Positions 21,662-32,161 of a stretch of DNA of 64,000 nt are shown piece by piece. Positions within the stretch are counted from its first letter, which is position 1; every line of letters begins with the position of its first letter. The notes below the pieces were generated by a model. That model worked only from the letters and a program-made list of their open reading frames with translations, ran no database searches and had not been told where the DNA came from. Made by a program: the position numbers and the translations under genes. The stretch is from positions 1,054,001 to 1,118,000 of the forward strand of contig NZ_BTTW01000002.1 in assembly GCF_036245865.1 (NCBI RefSeq), in the 5' to 3' direction. This DNA is from Corallococcus caeni. GTDB lineage: Bacteria; Myxococcota; Myxococcia; Myxococcales; Myxococcaceae.

Positions 21662-24600
21662 TCAGTGCACGGGCGAGCCGGAGCGGGGCAGGGTCACCGT
21701 GAAGGTGGAGCCCTGCTCCGGGGCGCTGGCGACTTCTATGTTGCCGCCCAGCGCCTGCACGATTTCGCGGACGATCCACAGCCCCAGCCCGAAGCCGCCG
21801 TAGTGGCGCACGGACACCGCGCGCTCGAAGCGCTCGAAGATGCGCGCCCGGTCCTCCTCCGCGATGCCGATGCCGTGGTCGCGCACCTCCAGCCGCACGC
21901 GCGTCGCGTCCCCGTCCAGGGTGACCTCCACGGGCTTGCCCGCGCCGTACTTCATGGCGTTGGTCAGGAGGTTGCCCACCACCTGCTCCAGCCGGAGCGC
22001 GTCCCAGTGGCCCACGAGGCGCGGCTCGCTGGCGTGGAAGCGCACCTCGCACTCGGCGCGCACCAGGGCCTCGCGGCTGCGCTCCAATTGGCCGCGCACC
22101 AGCGTCACCAGGTCCACGTCCTCGCGCTTGATGTGCAGCTGGCCCTGCGCGATGCGGGAGATGTCCAGCAGGTCGTTGACCAGCTTCCCCAGCCGCTGCG
22201 TCTGCGAGTAGGCGGACTCCAGCTTCGCGGTCAGCTTCTCCGGCGCCATGGGCGCGCCCTTCGCCTTCGCCTGGAGCCCCTGGATGTGCAACTGGAGCGA
22301 CGTGAGCGGCGTCTTCAGTTCGTGCGCGGCGATGGACAGGAAGTCGTCGCGACGGCGCACGGCCTCCTGCTCCTCGCGGTAGAGGCGGCCCTGCTCCTCG
22401 GAGAGGGCGGCGACGCGCTCGAAGTTCTCCGCGTTCTCCAGCGCCGCGCCGGAGAGCACCGCCACGAAGGACGCCAGGCGCTCCTCGTCCTCGCCGAACA
22501 GCGCGCCCACCTTGCGGTGGCTGGCCACCACGCACGCCACCGTCTTGCCGCGCACCTGGAGCGGCGCGCACAGGAGCGAGCGCACGCCGAGCAGCTCCAT
22601 GCTCTCACTGATGCCGCCGGGCAGCCCCTGGCCCAGCACGGTGATGCGGCCGGTCTCCAGCGCGCGGGCCAGCGCGGTGCGGCTGAGGCCCTGGTTCTTC
22701 GCGTCCTCTTCCGACACCACCGCGCGGGGGTCCACCACGGCGCAGCGCTCCGCGCGCAGCAGCTCCTGCATGGACTGGCGGGCCGTTTCGAAGACGGCGT
22801 CGCGCGACAGGGCGGAGGCGAGCCTGCGCCCCACCTCCAGCACACGCGGGAAGCGGTCCACCAGCGACAGCGTCTCCACGCCGGCCGTGGCCTGCTCCGC
22901 CTCCTTGTGCAGGCCGTCCTCCATGGCCTCCAGCTCGCGGGCGGCCGTCTCCAGGTCGCGCGCGGCGCCGGGCCAGCCCTGCACGCGGCCCACCTCGCCG
23001 CGGGCCTGGAGCGTCAGCGCGCGCTCCTGGCGCATCCCCAGCGCTTCGGCCACGCGCAGGGCTTCGTCCAGGTGCTTGCGCGACCGCGCGGGACGGCCGC
23101 GCAGCGCGCACATCAGGCCGCGCTCGCGCAGCGCATGCGGCAGGTTGTTGCGGTAGGTGCGCGCGATGTCGTGGGCGCGCTTCGCCACGCTGTCGGCCTC
23201 CTTCATGAGCCGGTCGCGCTGCCGGGGGTTCAAGGGGCTCGCCTGCTGCGCCAGGCGCCTGCGCGCGGTGGCGAGCCACGGGGTGATGGGGGCCACGTAC
23301 TCCTGGCGCAGGTGCGCGTCCTCCACCACGCGCTCGGCGCGCTCCAGCACCTCCGCGGCGCGCGCGGGTTCGTTCTCCCGCAAGAGGCGCAGCCCTTCTG
23401 CCTGGAGCACGCCCGCGAAGGACTGCGGGTCGGTGGCGGTGGGCGCCGCCAGCTCCGTCTCCAGCAGCGCCGCGGGGATGCGGCCGCCGGTGGACTTGGC
23501 CCACGCCTCCAGGCCCAGGCGCAGCGAGTACCGGTCCCCCAGCGCCAGCGCCGCCGCGTGCAGCTTCTGGCTCACCGCCGCGGCCTCCCTCAGGCGGCCC
23601 AGGCGGTAGAGCGACATGGCGATCTGGAAGGTGGCGTTGTTCACCTCCCACGGGTCGCCGGTGCGCTCCAAGAGGCGCACCGCCTCGCGGCACTTCTCGA
23701 TGCAGTCCTTGAAGCGCGACGAGGCGTAGAGCGCCAGGCCGTAGAAGTGCAGCGACTGTCCCTGGCCCCACACGTCGCCCAGCTGCTGGCGCAGGGCCAG
23801 CGACTTCTCCGCGTAGGCATACGCGCGCTGGAACCAGGGCAGGGTGGTGAGCGCGGGCGAGTGCGCGGAGTAGGCCTGCGCCAGCTCCGGCGTGGGCGGG
23901 TAGCGCTCCGCCAGGTTCATGTCGCGCAGGTGCGCCCACAGCACCGCGGCGCGGCCCCGCTGGTACCAGTAGCCGTACGCGAGCCGGCTGTAGAGGTTGA
24001 CCGCGAGCAGGTCCTCCTCCCCCTGGGCCAGGGACTTGCGGGCCAGCCACAGGCGCGGCGCCACGGTGTGCGCGGCCTGCGTGAGGATTTCCCACGCGGC
24101 GCTCGCGCCGGTGGCCAGCGTGCCGGGCGGCACGTAGCGGCCCAAAAGCTTCAGGCCCTGCTCCAGGTAGGCGTTGGCCTGCACCGTCTGGCCGCGCTTG
24201 AAGGCGAGCTCGCCCAGGTGCCCCAGCGTGCGGCCCTGCTCCAGCCGGTCGTGCGCCAGCGCCTGCGCGGCCTCCAGCTGCCGCTGCGCCTCGTCGTAGC
24301 GGCCGCGCATCATCAGCGCGGTGCCCAGCCCGGACGCGATGCGGTAGCGGGTGTGCGCGTCCGCCCCTTCCGCGCCGCGCTCGGCGATGCGGTAGTTCAC
24401 CTCCGCGGTGTCCAGGGAGAAGCGCTGGCGCGCCTGCTCCGCGGCCACCAGCGCGTAGGGCAGGGCCTGCGCGCTCTCCCCCGCCGCGTCGAAGTGGTAG
24501 GCCAGCTCGAAGGGGTCGTTGGGCACGGCCTGCTGCGCGGCCCGCGCGGCCAGCCGGTGCAGCTCCCGGCGCTCCTCCGGGGAGAGCAGGTCCAGCAGCA

Positions 24601-26623
24601 CCTCGCGCAGCTTGTCGTGCACGAAGGTGGAGCGCGTGCCCTCCGTCCACAGCATGTGCCGGCGGCGCGGCGGCTCCAGCGCGGTGGTGACGGCCTCCAG
24701 CGGCGTGCCGGACAGGGCCGCCACCGCCCTCGCGTCGAAGGACTTGCCCAGCACGGCGCCCACGCTGAGCACGTGCAGGGACTCCGGCGGCAACAGGCGC
24801 AGGCGCCGCACCAGGAAGGTGGCCGCCTGACGCGACGAGCGCGCGTGCGCCATCGCCTCCGGCTGCACCAGCCAGCCGTCCGGGCCGGGCATGAGGACGC
24901 CGTCCTCCACCAGCCCGTGCAGCACCGCGGAGGCCATGAACGGGTTGCCCTCCGCCAGCCGCGTCACCAGCTCCACGGCCTCCGGCGGCAGCACGCCGGC
25001 CATGGACTCCGCCAGCAGCGCCACCTCCGCCGCGCCGAAGGCGGACAGCTTCAGGTGCGCGCCCGGCGCCAGCCGCCGCAGCACGTGGCCCGCGTGGATG
25101 TCCTCGCTGCGGAAGGACACGATGAGCAACAGCCGCCCGTCCCCCGCGCGGCGGCCCTGCGACCACGCCTCCAGCGCGCGCAGCGTGAGCGTGTCCGCCC
25201 ACTGGCAATCCTCCAGCACCACCACCGCGGGCGCGTCCGGCGTGCCCAGCGCGCCCAGGAGCGCGGTGAGGCTCCACACGCTGCGGCTCTCGCTCAGGGA
25301 CTCCGGCCCCAGGCCCTGGGACTGGGGCGCCCGCGCGTCGGGGAAGAACACCTCCGAGAGCGTGGGCAGCACCGTGCACAGGCCGGCCTCCTGGCCCGCG
25401 AGCCGCTCGCGCAAGAGCGCGCCCAGCGCGGGCTCCTCGCGCACCTGGGCGGCGATGCCCTCCGCCACGCCCGCGAAGAGCTGGAAGGGGCGCTGCGCGG
25501 CCTGGTCCTGCGCCTGGCCATGCAGCACCCACGCGCGCTGGCCCACGGCGCGGGCGGAGAACTCCTCCAAGAGGCGGCTCTTGCCGCCGCCGGACTCGCC
25601 CTCCACCACCACGGCGCGCGAGCCGTCCTCGCACGCGTGCTCCAGCTCGCGCTCCAGCGTCATCAGCTCCTCGCGGCGGCCCACGAAGGACGGCTCGGTG
25701 AGGCTCTGGCGGTGGTCGTGCGCGCCGGTGACGAGCGCGGGCTCCGCCTCACCCCGCGACAGCGCGGCCTCCAGCGCGTTCAGGTCCGCGAGCGCGGCGT
25801 CCGCGGACTGGTAGCGGTCGCGCGGGTCGGTCTGGCTCAGGCGGGAGATGAGCTCCTCCATCGCCAGCGGCACCTCCACGCCCACGGGCCTCAGGCGCGG
25901 GTGCGCGGTGAGGTGCAGGCGCAAGACTTCGCCCACCGTCGCGCCCTCCAGCGCGGGGCGGCCGGACAGCGCCTCGAAGAGCACCAGGCCCACCGAGTAC
26001 AGGTCCGACGGCGCCTCCACCGGCCGGTTGATGAGCCCCGCCTGCTCCGGCGACAGGTAGCGCGCGGTGCCCACGGGCAAATCCCGCAGGGACGGGTCCA
26101 GCCGCTCGCTGCGCGACAGGCCGAAGTCGGTGAGCCACGCGGTCGACAGCGGGTGGTCACGCACCAGGATGTTGGTGGGCTTCACGTCGCGGTGCAGGAC
26201 GCCCTCGCGGTGCGCCTCCGCGAGCGCCCTCAGCAGGCGCTGGCCCAGGACGATGGCCTCCGGCAGGGACAGGGGGCCGCGCTGCAGGCGCGCCTCCAGC
26301 GTCTCGCCGTCCACCCAGGGCGTGACCAGGTAGAGCAGGTCGTCGAACGTGCCCAGGTCCCGCACGGGCACGAGCGCGGGGTCGTGCAGCCGCGCCAGCA
26401 CCTGCGCCTCGTGCTCCAGCCGGTGGCGGGCCGTGGGGACGAAGGCGGACAGGGGGGTGACCTTCACGAGCACGCGCTCGTGCGTGAGGAGGTCCACCCC
26501 CTGCCAACTGGAGATGCCCCGGCCGGCCTTCACCCGCTGGCGCAACTCGTAGCGGTTGCCCAGCCGCTGGCCCGGGTGTGGCTCCCCAGGGGTGTCGCCG
26601 GCCTGTTGGAAGCCTTGCGCCAT
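21662..26623 (-). CDS. Giant hybrid: Ser/Thr kinase - AAA ATPase - TPR - GAF - histidine kinase
   Basis: This is a 1653-residue signalling protein. The Hanks kinase domain (about 25-290) has Lys54, HRDVKPTN with Asp146, and DFG (167-169), so it looks catalytically complete. An AAA16/STAND-like ATPase follows with Walker A EGESGGGKSRLL (341-352). About 700 residues of helical TPR-like repeats come next, then a GAF domain (about 1260-1410). The HisKA domain has His1434 in SIAAHELKTPLTS, and the HATPase_c has a GFGLGLWIV box (about 1610). This architecture links Ser/Thr and His phosphorylation in one chain and is typical of large-genome myxobacteria. It ends 24 bp from the convergent methyltransferase stop. 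No receiver partner is adjacent. Confidence 0.92.
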   Translation of the reverse strand: MAQGFQQAGDTPGEPHPGQRLGNRYELRQRVKAGRGISSWQGVDLLTHERVLVKVTPLSAFVPTARHRLEHEAQVLARLHDPALVPVRDLGTFDDLLYLVTPWVDGETLEARLQRGPLSLPEAIVLGQRLLRALAEAHREGVLHRDVKPTNILVRDHPLSTAWLTDFGLSRSERLDPSLRDLPVGTARYLSPEQAGLINRPVEAPSDLYSVGLVLFEALSGRPALEGATVGEVLRLHLTAHPRLRPVGVEVPLAMEELISRLSQTDPRDRYQSADAALADLNALEAALSRGEAEPALVTGAHDHRQSLTEPSFVGRREELMTLERELEHACEDGSRAVVVEGESGGGKSRLLEEFSARAVGQRAWVLHGQAQDQAAQRPFQLFAGVAEGIAAQVREEPALGALLRERLAGQEAGLCTVLPTLSEVFFPDARAPQSQGLGPESLSESRSVWSLTALLGALGTPDAPAVVVLEDCQWADTLTLRALEAWSQGRRAGDGRLLLIVSFRSEDIHAGHVLRRLAPGAHLKLSAFGAAEVALLAESMAGVLPPEAVELVTRLAEGNPFMASAVLHGLVEDGVLMPGPDGWLVQPEAMAHARSSRQAATFLVRRLRLLPPESLHVLSVGAVLGKSFDARAVAALSGTPLEAVTTALEPPRRRHMLWTEGTRSTFVHDKLREVLLDLLSPEERRELHRLAARAAQQAVPNDPFELAYHFDAAGESAQALPYALVAAEQARQRFSLDTAEVNYRIAERGAEGADAHTRYRIASGLGTALMMRGRYDEAQRQLEAAQALAHDRLEQGRTLGHLGELAFKRGQTVQANAYLEQGLKLLGRYVPPGTLATGASAAWEILTQAAHTVAPRLWLARKSLAQGEEDLLAVNLYSRLAYGYWYQRGRAAVLWAHLRDMNLAERYPPTPELAQAYSAHSPALTTLPWFQRAYAYAEKSLALRQQLGDVWGQGQSLHFYGLALYASSRFKDCIEKCREAVRLLERTGDPWEVNNATFQIAMSLYRLGRLREAAAVSQKLHAAALALGDRYSLRLGLEAWAKSTGGRIPAALLETELAAPTATDPQSFAGVLQAEGLRLLRENEPARAAEVLERAERVVEDAHLRQEYVAPITPWLATARRRLAQQASPLNPRQRDRLMKEADSVAKRAHDIARTYRNNLPHALRERGLMCALRGRPARSRKHLDEALRVAEALGMRQERALTLQARGEVGRVQGWPGAARDLETAARELEAMEDGLHKEAEQATAGVETLSLVDRFPRVLEVGRRLASALSRDAVFETARQSMQELLRAERCAVVDPRAVVSEEDAKNQGLSRTALARALETGRITVLGQGLPGGISESMELLGVRSLLCAPLQVRGKTVACVVASHRKVGALFGEDEERLASFVAVLSGAALENAENFERVAALSEEQGRLYREEQEAVRRRDDFLSIAAHELKTPLTSLQLHIQGLQAKAKGAPMAPEKLTAKLESAYSQTQRLGKLVNDLLDISRIAQGQLHIKREDVDLVTLVRGQLERSREALVRAECEVRFHASEPRLVGHWDALRLEQVVGNLLTNAMKYGAGKPVEVTLDGDATRVRLEVRDHGIGIAEEDRARIFERFERAVSVRHYGGFGLGLWIVREIVQALGGNIEVASAPEQGSTFTVTLPRSGSPVH

Positions 26624-27095
26624 TCAGTACCCTCGCGAGCCCCTCCACCGCGTTGCCCCGGCGGCGCGGTCGGCCGGACGTCCCTCTTCCACAAGCTGGG
26701 TTGCCGCCCGGGTCCCTGCCAGGGGGGAGCAACCCACGCCCCGCGTGCGCTGCTCGGGATTTGAACAGTCGGCACGCTCCTGCTTCCCGCGCCCGTCCCC
26801 CGGTGCCCCCTGGCCGTTCGTGGGGCAGGCAGCCCGCCAGCACCCCGCTCCCCGCGCCCCTACTGGTTTCCGCCAGGCTCGTGGGTTTCCACCAGGAGAC
26901 GTGGGGCGGGCCGCGTGGCGTCCGTCATCCGACAGCCACGCGAATGCGTGCGGCCAGCAGCGTTGCTGGAGGGAGGAAGGATGCCGCGCCGCGTTCAACG
27001 GGTGTGCTTGACTCCCCTGGTGGCCCGGCGGAAAAGCCCGTCGGGTCAGGCGGCCTCCCCCTTCCTTCCCCGCAGGCCGCCGAGGGAGCGCGGAA
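26624..27095. other. Divergent intergenic region, 472 bp
   Basis: No convincing gene is present. The region separates the giant kinase (minus) from the tyrosine-catabolism operon (plus) and must contain both promoters, but no clear -35/-10 pair stands out. It includes an 8-bp inverted repeat, TGGGTTGC (26697-26704) and GCAACCCA (26729-26736). Confidence 0.6.
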
Positions 27096-28076
27096 TTGAA
27101 GCTCGCGACGCTCAGGGACGGAACCCGCGACGGGCGGCTCATCGTCGTCAAGCGGGACAACTCCGCCTACGCGCTGGCCACCAACGTGGCCCTCACGCTG
27201 CAAGCGGCCCTGGATGACTGGGACCAGAAGGAGCCGCTGCTGCGCGCGCTGGCGCAGCAGCTGGAAGCCGGCGCGGTGCAGAGCCGCCCGCTGGACGTGA
27301 AGGCGCTGCACGCGCCCCTGCCGCGCGCCTACGAATGGGTGGACGGCAGCGCGTACATCAACCACGTGGTGCTGGTGCGCAAGGCGCGCAACGCGGAGCC
27401 GCCCGCCACGTTGCGCACGGACCCGCTGGTGTACCAGGGCGGCTCCGGCGACTTCCTGGGGCCCACGCAGGACATCCCCCTGCGCGACGAGGCCTGGGGC
27501 CTGGACTTCGAGAGCGAGGTCTGCGTCGTGCTGGGCGACACGCCCATGGGCACGAAGGCCGAGGACGCGGACAAGCACATCAAGCTGGTGATGATCGCCA
27601 ACGACGTGTCGCTGCGGAACCTCATCCCGGAGGAGCTGGCCAAGGGCTTCGGCTTCTTCCAGAGCAAGCCCGCCACCGCGTTCGGCCCCTTCGCGCTGAC
27701 GCCGGACGAGCTGGGCGCCGCGTGGCAGGACGGCCGGGTGCACCTGCGCATGCGCAGCACGCTCAACGGCCAGCTCGTGGGCGACGCGGACGCGGGCCCG
27801 GAGATGCACTTCTCCTTCCGCGACCTCATCCAGCACCTGACGCGCACGCGCGCCTTCACCGCGGGCACCATCCTGGGCAGCGGCACGGTGTCCAACGCGG
27901 ACCGCACGCGCGGCATCTCCTGCCTCGCCGAGCGCCGGATGATTGAAACCATCGACGAGGGGAAGGCGAAGACGCCCTTCATGAAGCCCGGCGACACCAT
28001 CGAGATCGAGATGCTGGACGGGGAGGGGCACTGCCTCTTCGGCCGCATCTCCCAGACGGTGGTGAAGGCGCCATGA
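27096..28076 (+). CDS. Fumarylacetoacetate hydrolase family protein
   Basis: This 326-residue protein probably cleaves 4-fumarylacetoacetate to fumarate and acetoacetate, the last step of tyrosine breakdown. Features are the FAH-fold core with acidic metal ligands in LDFESEVCVVLGD (about 140-152) and the later NDVSLRNLIP, SKPATAFGPF and GTILGSGTVSNAD segments. The start is TTG at 27096 with GGGAG 8 bp upstream; no ATG/GTG fits the conserved N-terminus. Its stop overlaps the next start (ATGA), giving translational coupling to the isomerase. Confidence 0.88.
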   Translation: MKLATLRDGTRDGRLIVVKRDNSAYALATNVALTLQAALDDWDQKEPLLRALAQQLEAGAVQSRPLDVKALHAPLPRAYEWVDGSAYINHVVLVRKARNAEPPATLRTDPLVYQGGSGDFLGPTQDIPLRDEAWGLDFESEVCVVLGDTPMGTKAEDADKHIKLVMIANDVSLRNLIPEELAKGFGFFQSKPATAFGPFALTPDELGAAWQDGRVHLRMRSTLNGQLVGDADAGPEMHFSFRDLIQHLTRTRAFTAGTILGSGTVSNADRTRGISCLAERRMIETIDEGKAKTPFMKPGDTIEIEMLDGEGHCLFGRISQTVVKAP

Positions 28077-28732
28077 GGAACCTGCGGCTCTCCAGCTACT
28101 GGCGCAGTTCCGCGTCCTGGCGCGTGCGCATCGCGCTCAACTGGAAGGGGCTCCCCTTCGAGTACCTGGCGGTGCACCTGCTCCAGGACGGCGGCCAGCA
28201 GTTCACGGATGCCTACCGGGCCAAGAACCCCATGGCCCGCGTGCCCACGCTGGAGTGGACGGAAGCAGACGGGCAGGCGCGCAAGCTGTCCGAGTCCATG
28301 GCCATCCTGGAGTACCTGGAGGAGCGCGTGCCCTCGCCCGCCCTCCTGCCCGGCGACGCGTACCTCCGGGCGAAGGCGCGCATGCTGGCGGAGATGGTGA
28401 ACGCCGGCATGCAGCCCCTGCAGAACACGTCGGTGACGCTGCGCATCAAGAACGAGCTGAAGGCGGACGAGAAGGCCTGGGCGGCGCACTGGAACGCGCA
28501 CGGGCTGAGGGCGCTGGAGGCGGCGGTGCAGGAGACGGCCGGCCGTTACTGTGTGGGAGACGCAGTGTCGTTCGCGGACGTCCTGCTCGTTCCCCAGCTC
28601 TACGGGGCCCGCCGGTTCGGTGTAGACCTGAAGCCCCATCCCACGCTCTTGCGGATTGAAGCGGCGTGCAACGAACTTCCCGCCTTCCAGGCGGCGCAGC
28701 CGGACCGGCAGCCCGACGCGCAGCCGGCGTAA
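28073..28732 (+). CDS. maiA: Maleylacetoacetate isomerase (zeta-class glutathione transferase)
   Basis: This 219-residue enzyme isomerises maleylacetoacetate to fumarylacetoacetate using glutathione. The N-terminal thioredoxin-like domain begins LSSYWRSSASWRVRIALNWKG, with the zeta-class SSxSWRVRIAL signature. NPMARVPTLEW (substrate/GSH loop) and SESMAILEYLEE follow, then an all-helical C-terminal domain with VGDAVSFADVLLVPQL. It overlaps the fumarylacetoacetase stop by 4 bp and precedes hppD by 37 bp, so all three are one operon. Confidence 0.92.
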   Translation: MRNLRLSSYWRSSASWRVRIALNWKGLPFEYLAVHLLQDGGQQFTDAYRAKNPMARVPTLEWTEADGQARKLSESMAILEYLEERVPSPALLPGDAYLRAKARMLAEMVNAGMQPLQNTSVTLRIKNELKADEKAWAAHWNAHGLRALEAAVQETAGRYCVGDAVSFADVLLVPQLYGARRFGVDLKPHPTLLRIEAACNELPAFQAAQPDRQPDAQPA

Positions 28733-28769
28733 TCACGAACCATCTTCTTCATCACGAGGAGTCAGCGAC

Positions 28770-29933
<1,164 letters not shown>

Positions 29934-29957
29934 CCTTTCCCGCTGCGTTCGCGGAAT

Positions 29958-30008
29958 GAAGACCCCACCCCTCGCTCCCTTCCGGGCAGCGAGCGGTGGG
30001 GTTTCTTC
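29958..30008. terminator. Terminator after hppD (probably bidirectional)
   Basis: GACCCCACCCCTCGCT (29961-29976) pairs with AGCGAGCGGTGGGGTTTC (29988-30005) in a long stem with loop CCCTTCCGGGC. On the plus strand it is followed by TTTCTTC, and on the minus strand by GTCTTC. It lies 25 bp past the hppD stop and serves the end of the operon. The convergent exporter gene stops 134 bp further on. Confidence 0.8.
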
Positions 30009-30141
30009 ATCCGGGGCATGGCCCATGTTTTCCCCATGCGAAGGCTCATGCGGCTGTGGCTGCTGCGGCGGGGTGGAGCTGTAGCCGCGGTGGCTGTCCT
30101 CGGCCCGGCCGGGGGCTCCTCCACGGAAGCCCCGAGCCGCT

Positions 30142-30978
30142 TCAGCGACTGTGCGGCGTGGCGGAGGCGGCGCGGGGCGCGGGCTCACTGCCCCCCTGTG
30201 CCAGCGCTTCCCGGTTCTTGAACATGATGAAGGCGCCCATCACGACGAGGAAGGCGGAGAAGGCCCGCTTGAGGGCCGCCTGCGAGACGAAGTGGGAGGC
30301 CCAGGTGCCCAGCAGGATGCCCACCACGGCGATGGCCGTGAAGATGCCGAGGTAGAGCCAGGGCACCTCGACGTGGCCCAGGTAGCCGGCGAAGCCCACG
30401 AAGGAGTTGAGGGCGATGACGAGCAGGCTCGTCCCCACCGCCTGCTTCATCGGGAGGCCCACCAGGAGCACCAGCGCCGGGACGATGAGGAAACCGCCGC
30501 CCACCCCGACGAGCCCCGTGAGCCCGCCCACGCCGAGCGCGGCCAGGGCCATGACCGGGAAGGACGCCTTGCGGGGCTCGGGCACGGGCGCGGACTGCTT
30601 GCGCGCGGCGAGGGCGGCCTCCTTGCGGCCGTTGCGGAACATGAAGAAGGCGGCCACCAGCATCACCGTGGCGAAGAGCAGCAGCTGCAATGCGCCCGAG
30701 ACAAAGGCCGACAGGCGCGCGCCCGCGTAGGTGCCCGCCATGGCCACGCCACCGAAGACCAGGGCCGCCCGGAGCTGGACGTTGCCCCGGCGCCAGTGGC
30801 TCGCCGCGCCGAAGAGGCTGGTGACGCCCACCACGGCCAGCCCCATGGCGATGGACTGCTTGGCCCCGAAGCCCAGGACGTACACGAGGATGGGGACGGT
30901 GATGATGGAGCCGCCGCCGCCGAGCAGGCCGAGCGACAGGCCAATCAGTGCCGCGAGTGAGAAGCCGAGGATGGGCAT
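30142..30978 (-). CDS. TauE/SafE-family sulfite/anion exporter
   Basis: This 278-residue integral membrane protein has about eight hydrophobic spans. It carries the TauE/SafE glycine-rich signatures SLGLLGGGGSIITVPILVYV at the N-terminus and a second copy, GLTGLVGVGGGFLIVPALVLL, after a central loop (about residues 115-145). Members export sulfite or related sulfur anions. It is the last gene of a minus-strand run MBL - rhodanese - TauE, consistent with disposal of sulfite formed by persulfide oxidation. Confidence 0.9.
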   Translation of the reverse strand: MPILGFSLAALIGLSLGLLGGGGSIITVPILVYVLGFGAKQSIAMGLAVVGVTSLFGAASHWRRGNVQLRAALVFGGVAMAGTYAGARLSAFVSGALQLLLFATVMLVAAFFMFRNGRKEAALAARKQSAPVPEPRKASFPVMALAALGVGGLTGLVGVGGGFLIVPALVLLVGLPMKQAVGTSLLVIALNSFVGFAGYLGHVEVPWLYLGIFTAIAVVGILLGTWASHFVSQAALKRAFSAFLVVMGAFIMFKNREALAQGGSEPAPRAASATPHSR

Positions 30979-31006
30979 GGGGTCTGTTTCCGAGGCGGCG
31001 CGCGCC

Positions 31007-31327
31007 TCAACGTTGGGGCGCGTGCGGCTCGCGCACGGCGAGCATCCCGCCCGCTAGGTTGTAGAGGTGTTGGAAGCCGCCGCGGGCGAGCGCCTGGGCC
31101 GCCTTCGCGGAGCGGCCACCCGAGCGGCAGATGAGCAGCAGTGGCTGCTCCCGCGGCCACGACGCGGCCGCCGCCTCCAGCGTGCCCAGCGGGACGAGCT
31201 CCGCGCCGGGAAGGTGGCCCAGGGGGCCCGTGAACTCGTCCGGCTCGCGCACGTCGATGCGCCGCACGTCGGGGCCCAGCGTGTCGAGCTGCGAGGGGGT
31301 GAGGTCCTGATAGGGGTGGGGTGTCAT
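31007..31327 (-). CDS. Rhodanese-domain sulfurtransferase
   Basis: This is a 106-residue single rhodanese domain. The active-site loop CRSGGRS has Cys67 for the persulfide; IDVREPDEF and the C-terminal YNLAGGMLAV complete the fold. It moves sulfane sulfur between donor and acceptor (thiosulfate, glutathione persulfide). It sits between a persulfide-dioxygenase-type protein and a sulfite exporter, the usual sulfide-detoxification arrangement. The gap to each neighbour is about 30 bp. Confidence 0.92.
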   Translation of the reverse strand: MTPHPYQDLTPSQLDTLGPDVRRIDVREPDEFTGPLGHLPGAELVPLGTLEAAAASWPREQPLLLICRSGGRSAKAAQALARGGFQHLYNLAGGMLAVREPHAPQR

Positions 31328-31359
31328 GGCTCGCTCCGGGTGGCAGGGGCAGGGGGCCT

Positions 31360-32061
31360 TCAGGCCCCCTGCGGGGAAGGCGCCGTGTGTCCACAGGCGC
31401 GGTTGGCGGGGACGGCGAGGTCGATCTTCTTCGGCTTGGGCAGGTGGAGGTTCTCCATGATGGCGATGAACTCCTCCCGGCTCTTGCCGGCGACGCGCGG
31501 GTTGTGCCGCTTCTCCTCGCCGATGCTCGTCACCAGGTGGCCGTGGTAGTCGTGCGCGGGGTAGACGAGCGTTTCATCCGGCAGGCGGAAGAGGACGCGG
31601 GTGAGGCTGTCGTAGAGCTGGCTCGCGTTCCCGTTCTGGAAGTCGGTGCGGCCGTTGCCGCGCACGAGCAGCGCGTCCCCGGTGAAGACGCGGTCGCCCA
31701 GCAGGTAGCTGACGCTGTCGTCCGTGTGCCCCGGCGTGGCCAGCACCTGGAAGACGAGCTGTCCGACGCGCACCTCGTCCCCGTGGCCCACCTGGACGTT
31801 GGCGCAAGCGGCGCCTCCCCTGCCCCCCACCACCGTGGCCCGCGTGCGCTCGCGCAGCACGCCGGACGCGGTGACGTGGTCCGCGTGCACGTGGGTGTCG
31901 AAGACATGGGTGAGGGTGAGCCCCAGCTCGCCCACCAGCCGCAGGTCCCGGTCGACCTGCTCCAGCACGGGGTCGATGAGGACGGCCTGCCGCGTGGCCT
32001 CGTCACCAAGGAGATAGGTGTACGTCGAGGACTCGGAATCGAAAAGCTGGCGGAAAATCAT
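31360..32061 (-). CDS. MBL-fold persulfide dioxygenase-like protein (ETHE1/Blh type)
   Basis: This is a 233-residue metallo-beta-lactamase-fold protein. The metal site includes THVHADH (56-62), TPGHT and FTGDALLVRG. The ETHE1-type endings YPAHDYHG and EEKRHNPRV are present, which distinguish persulfide dioxygenases from glyoxalases. It is expected to oxidise glutathione persulfide to sulfite with O2 and Fe(II). It is first in the minus-strand sulfur operon and divergent from the YeeE/YedE pair across a 100-bp region full of inverted repeats. Confidence 0.9.
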   Translation of the reverse strand: MIFRQLFDSESSTYTYLLGDEATRQAVLIDPVLEQVDRDLRLVGELGLTLTHVFDTHVHADHVTASGVLRERTRATVVGGRGGAACANVQVGHGDEVRVGQLVFQVLATPGHTDDSVSYLLGDRVFTGDALLVRGNGRTDFQNGNASQLYDSLTRVLFRLPDETLVYPAHDYHGHLVTSIGEEKRHNPRVAGKSREEFIAIMENLHLPKPKKIDLAVPANRACGHTAPSPQGA

Positions 32062-32078
32062 GTCGTAGCCTCCTGTCA

Positions 32079-32156
32079 GTGAGAGCCAGGGGGCGGGCTG
32101 GAGGATTCAGGGCCTCCCCCCGGCGGAATCCTTTCCCCCCTGAATCTGGCTCTCAC
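32079..32156. promoter_or_regulatory. Nested inverted repeats between the two halves of the sulfur cassette
   Basis: GTGAGAGCCAG (32079-32089) and GATTCAGGG (32104-32112) are mirrored by CCCTGAATC (32138-32146) and CTGGCTCTCAC (32146-32156). A second possible pairing, GGATTC (32103-32108) with GAATCC (32126-32131), competes for the same left arm. The right arm ends 5 bp before the ATG at 32162. It could be an operator shared by the divergent genes or a leader structure covering the yedE start. Confidence 0.6.
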
Positions 32157-32161
32157 GGGAC

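Noticed and set aside
26750-26790. Sequence GGGATTTGAACAG resembling a tRNA T-arm on the minus strand
   Set aside because: The bases flanking TTCAAAT do not pair (GACTG against CCCGA) and no anticodon or acceptor stem can be drawn around it.
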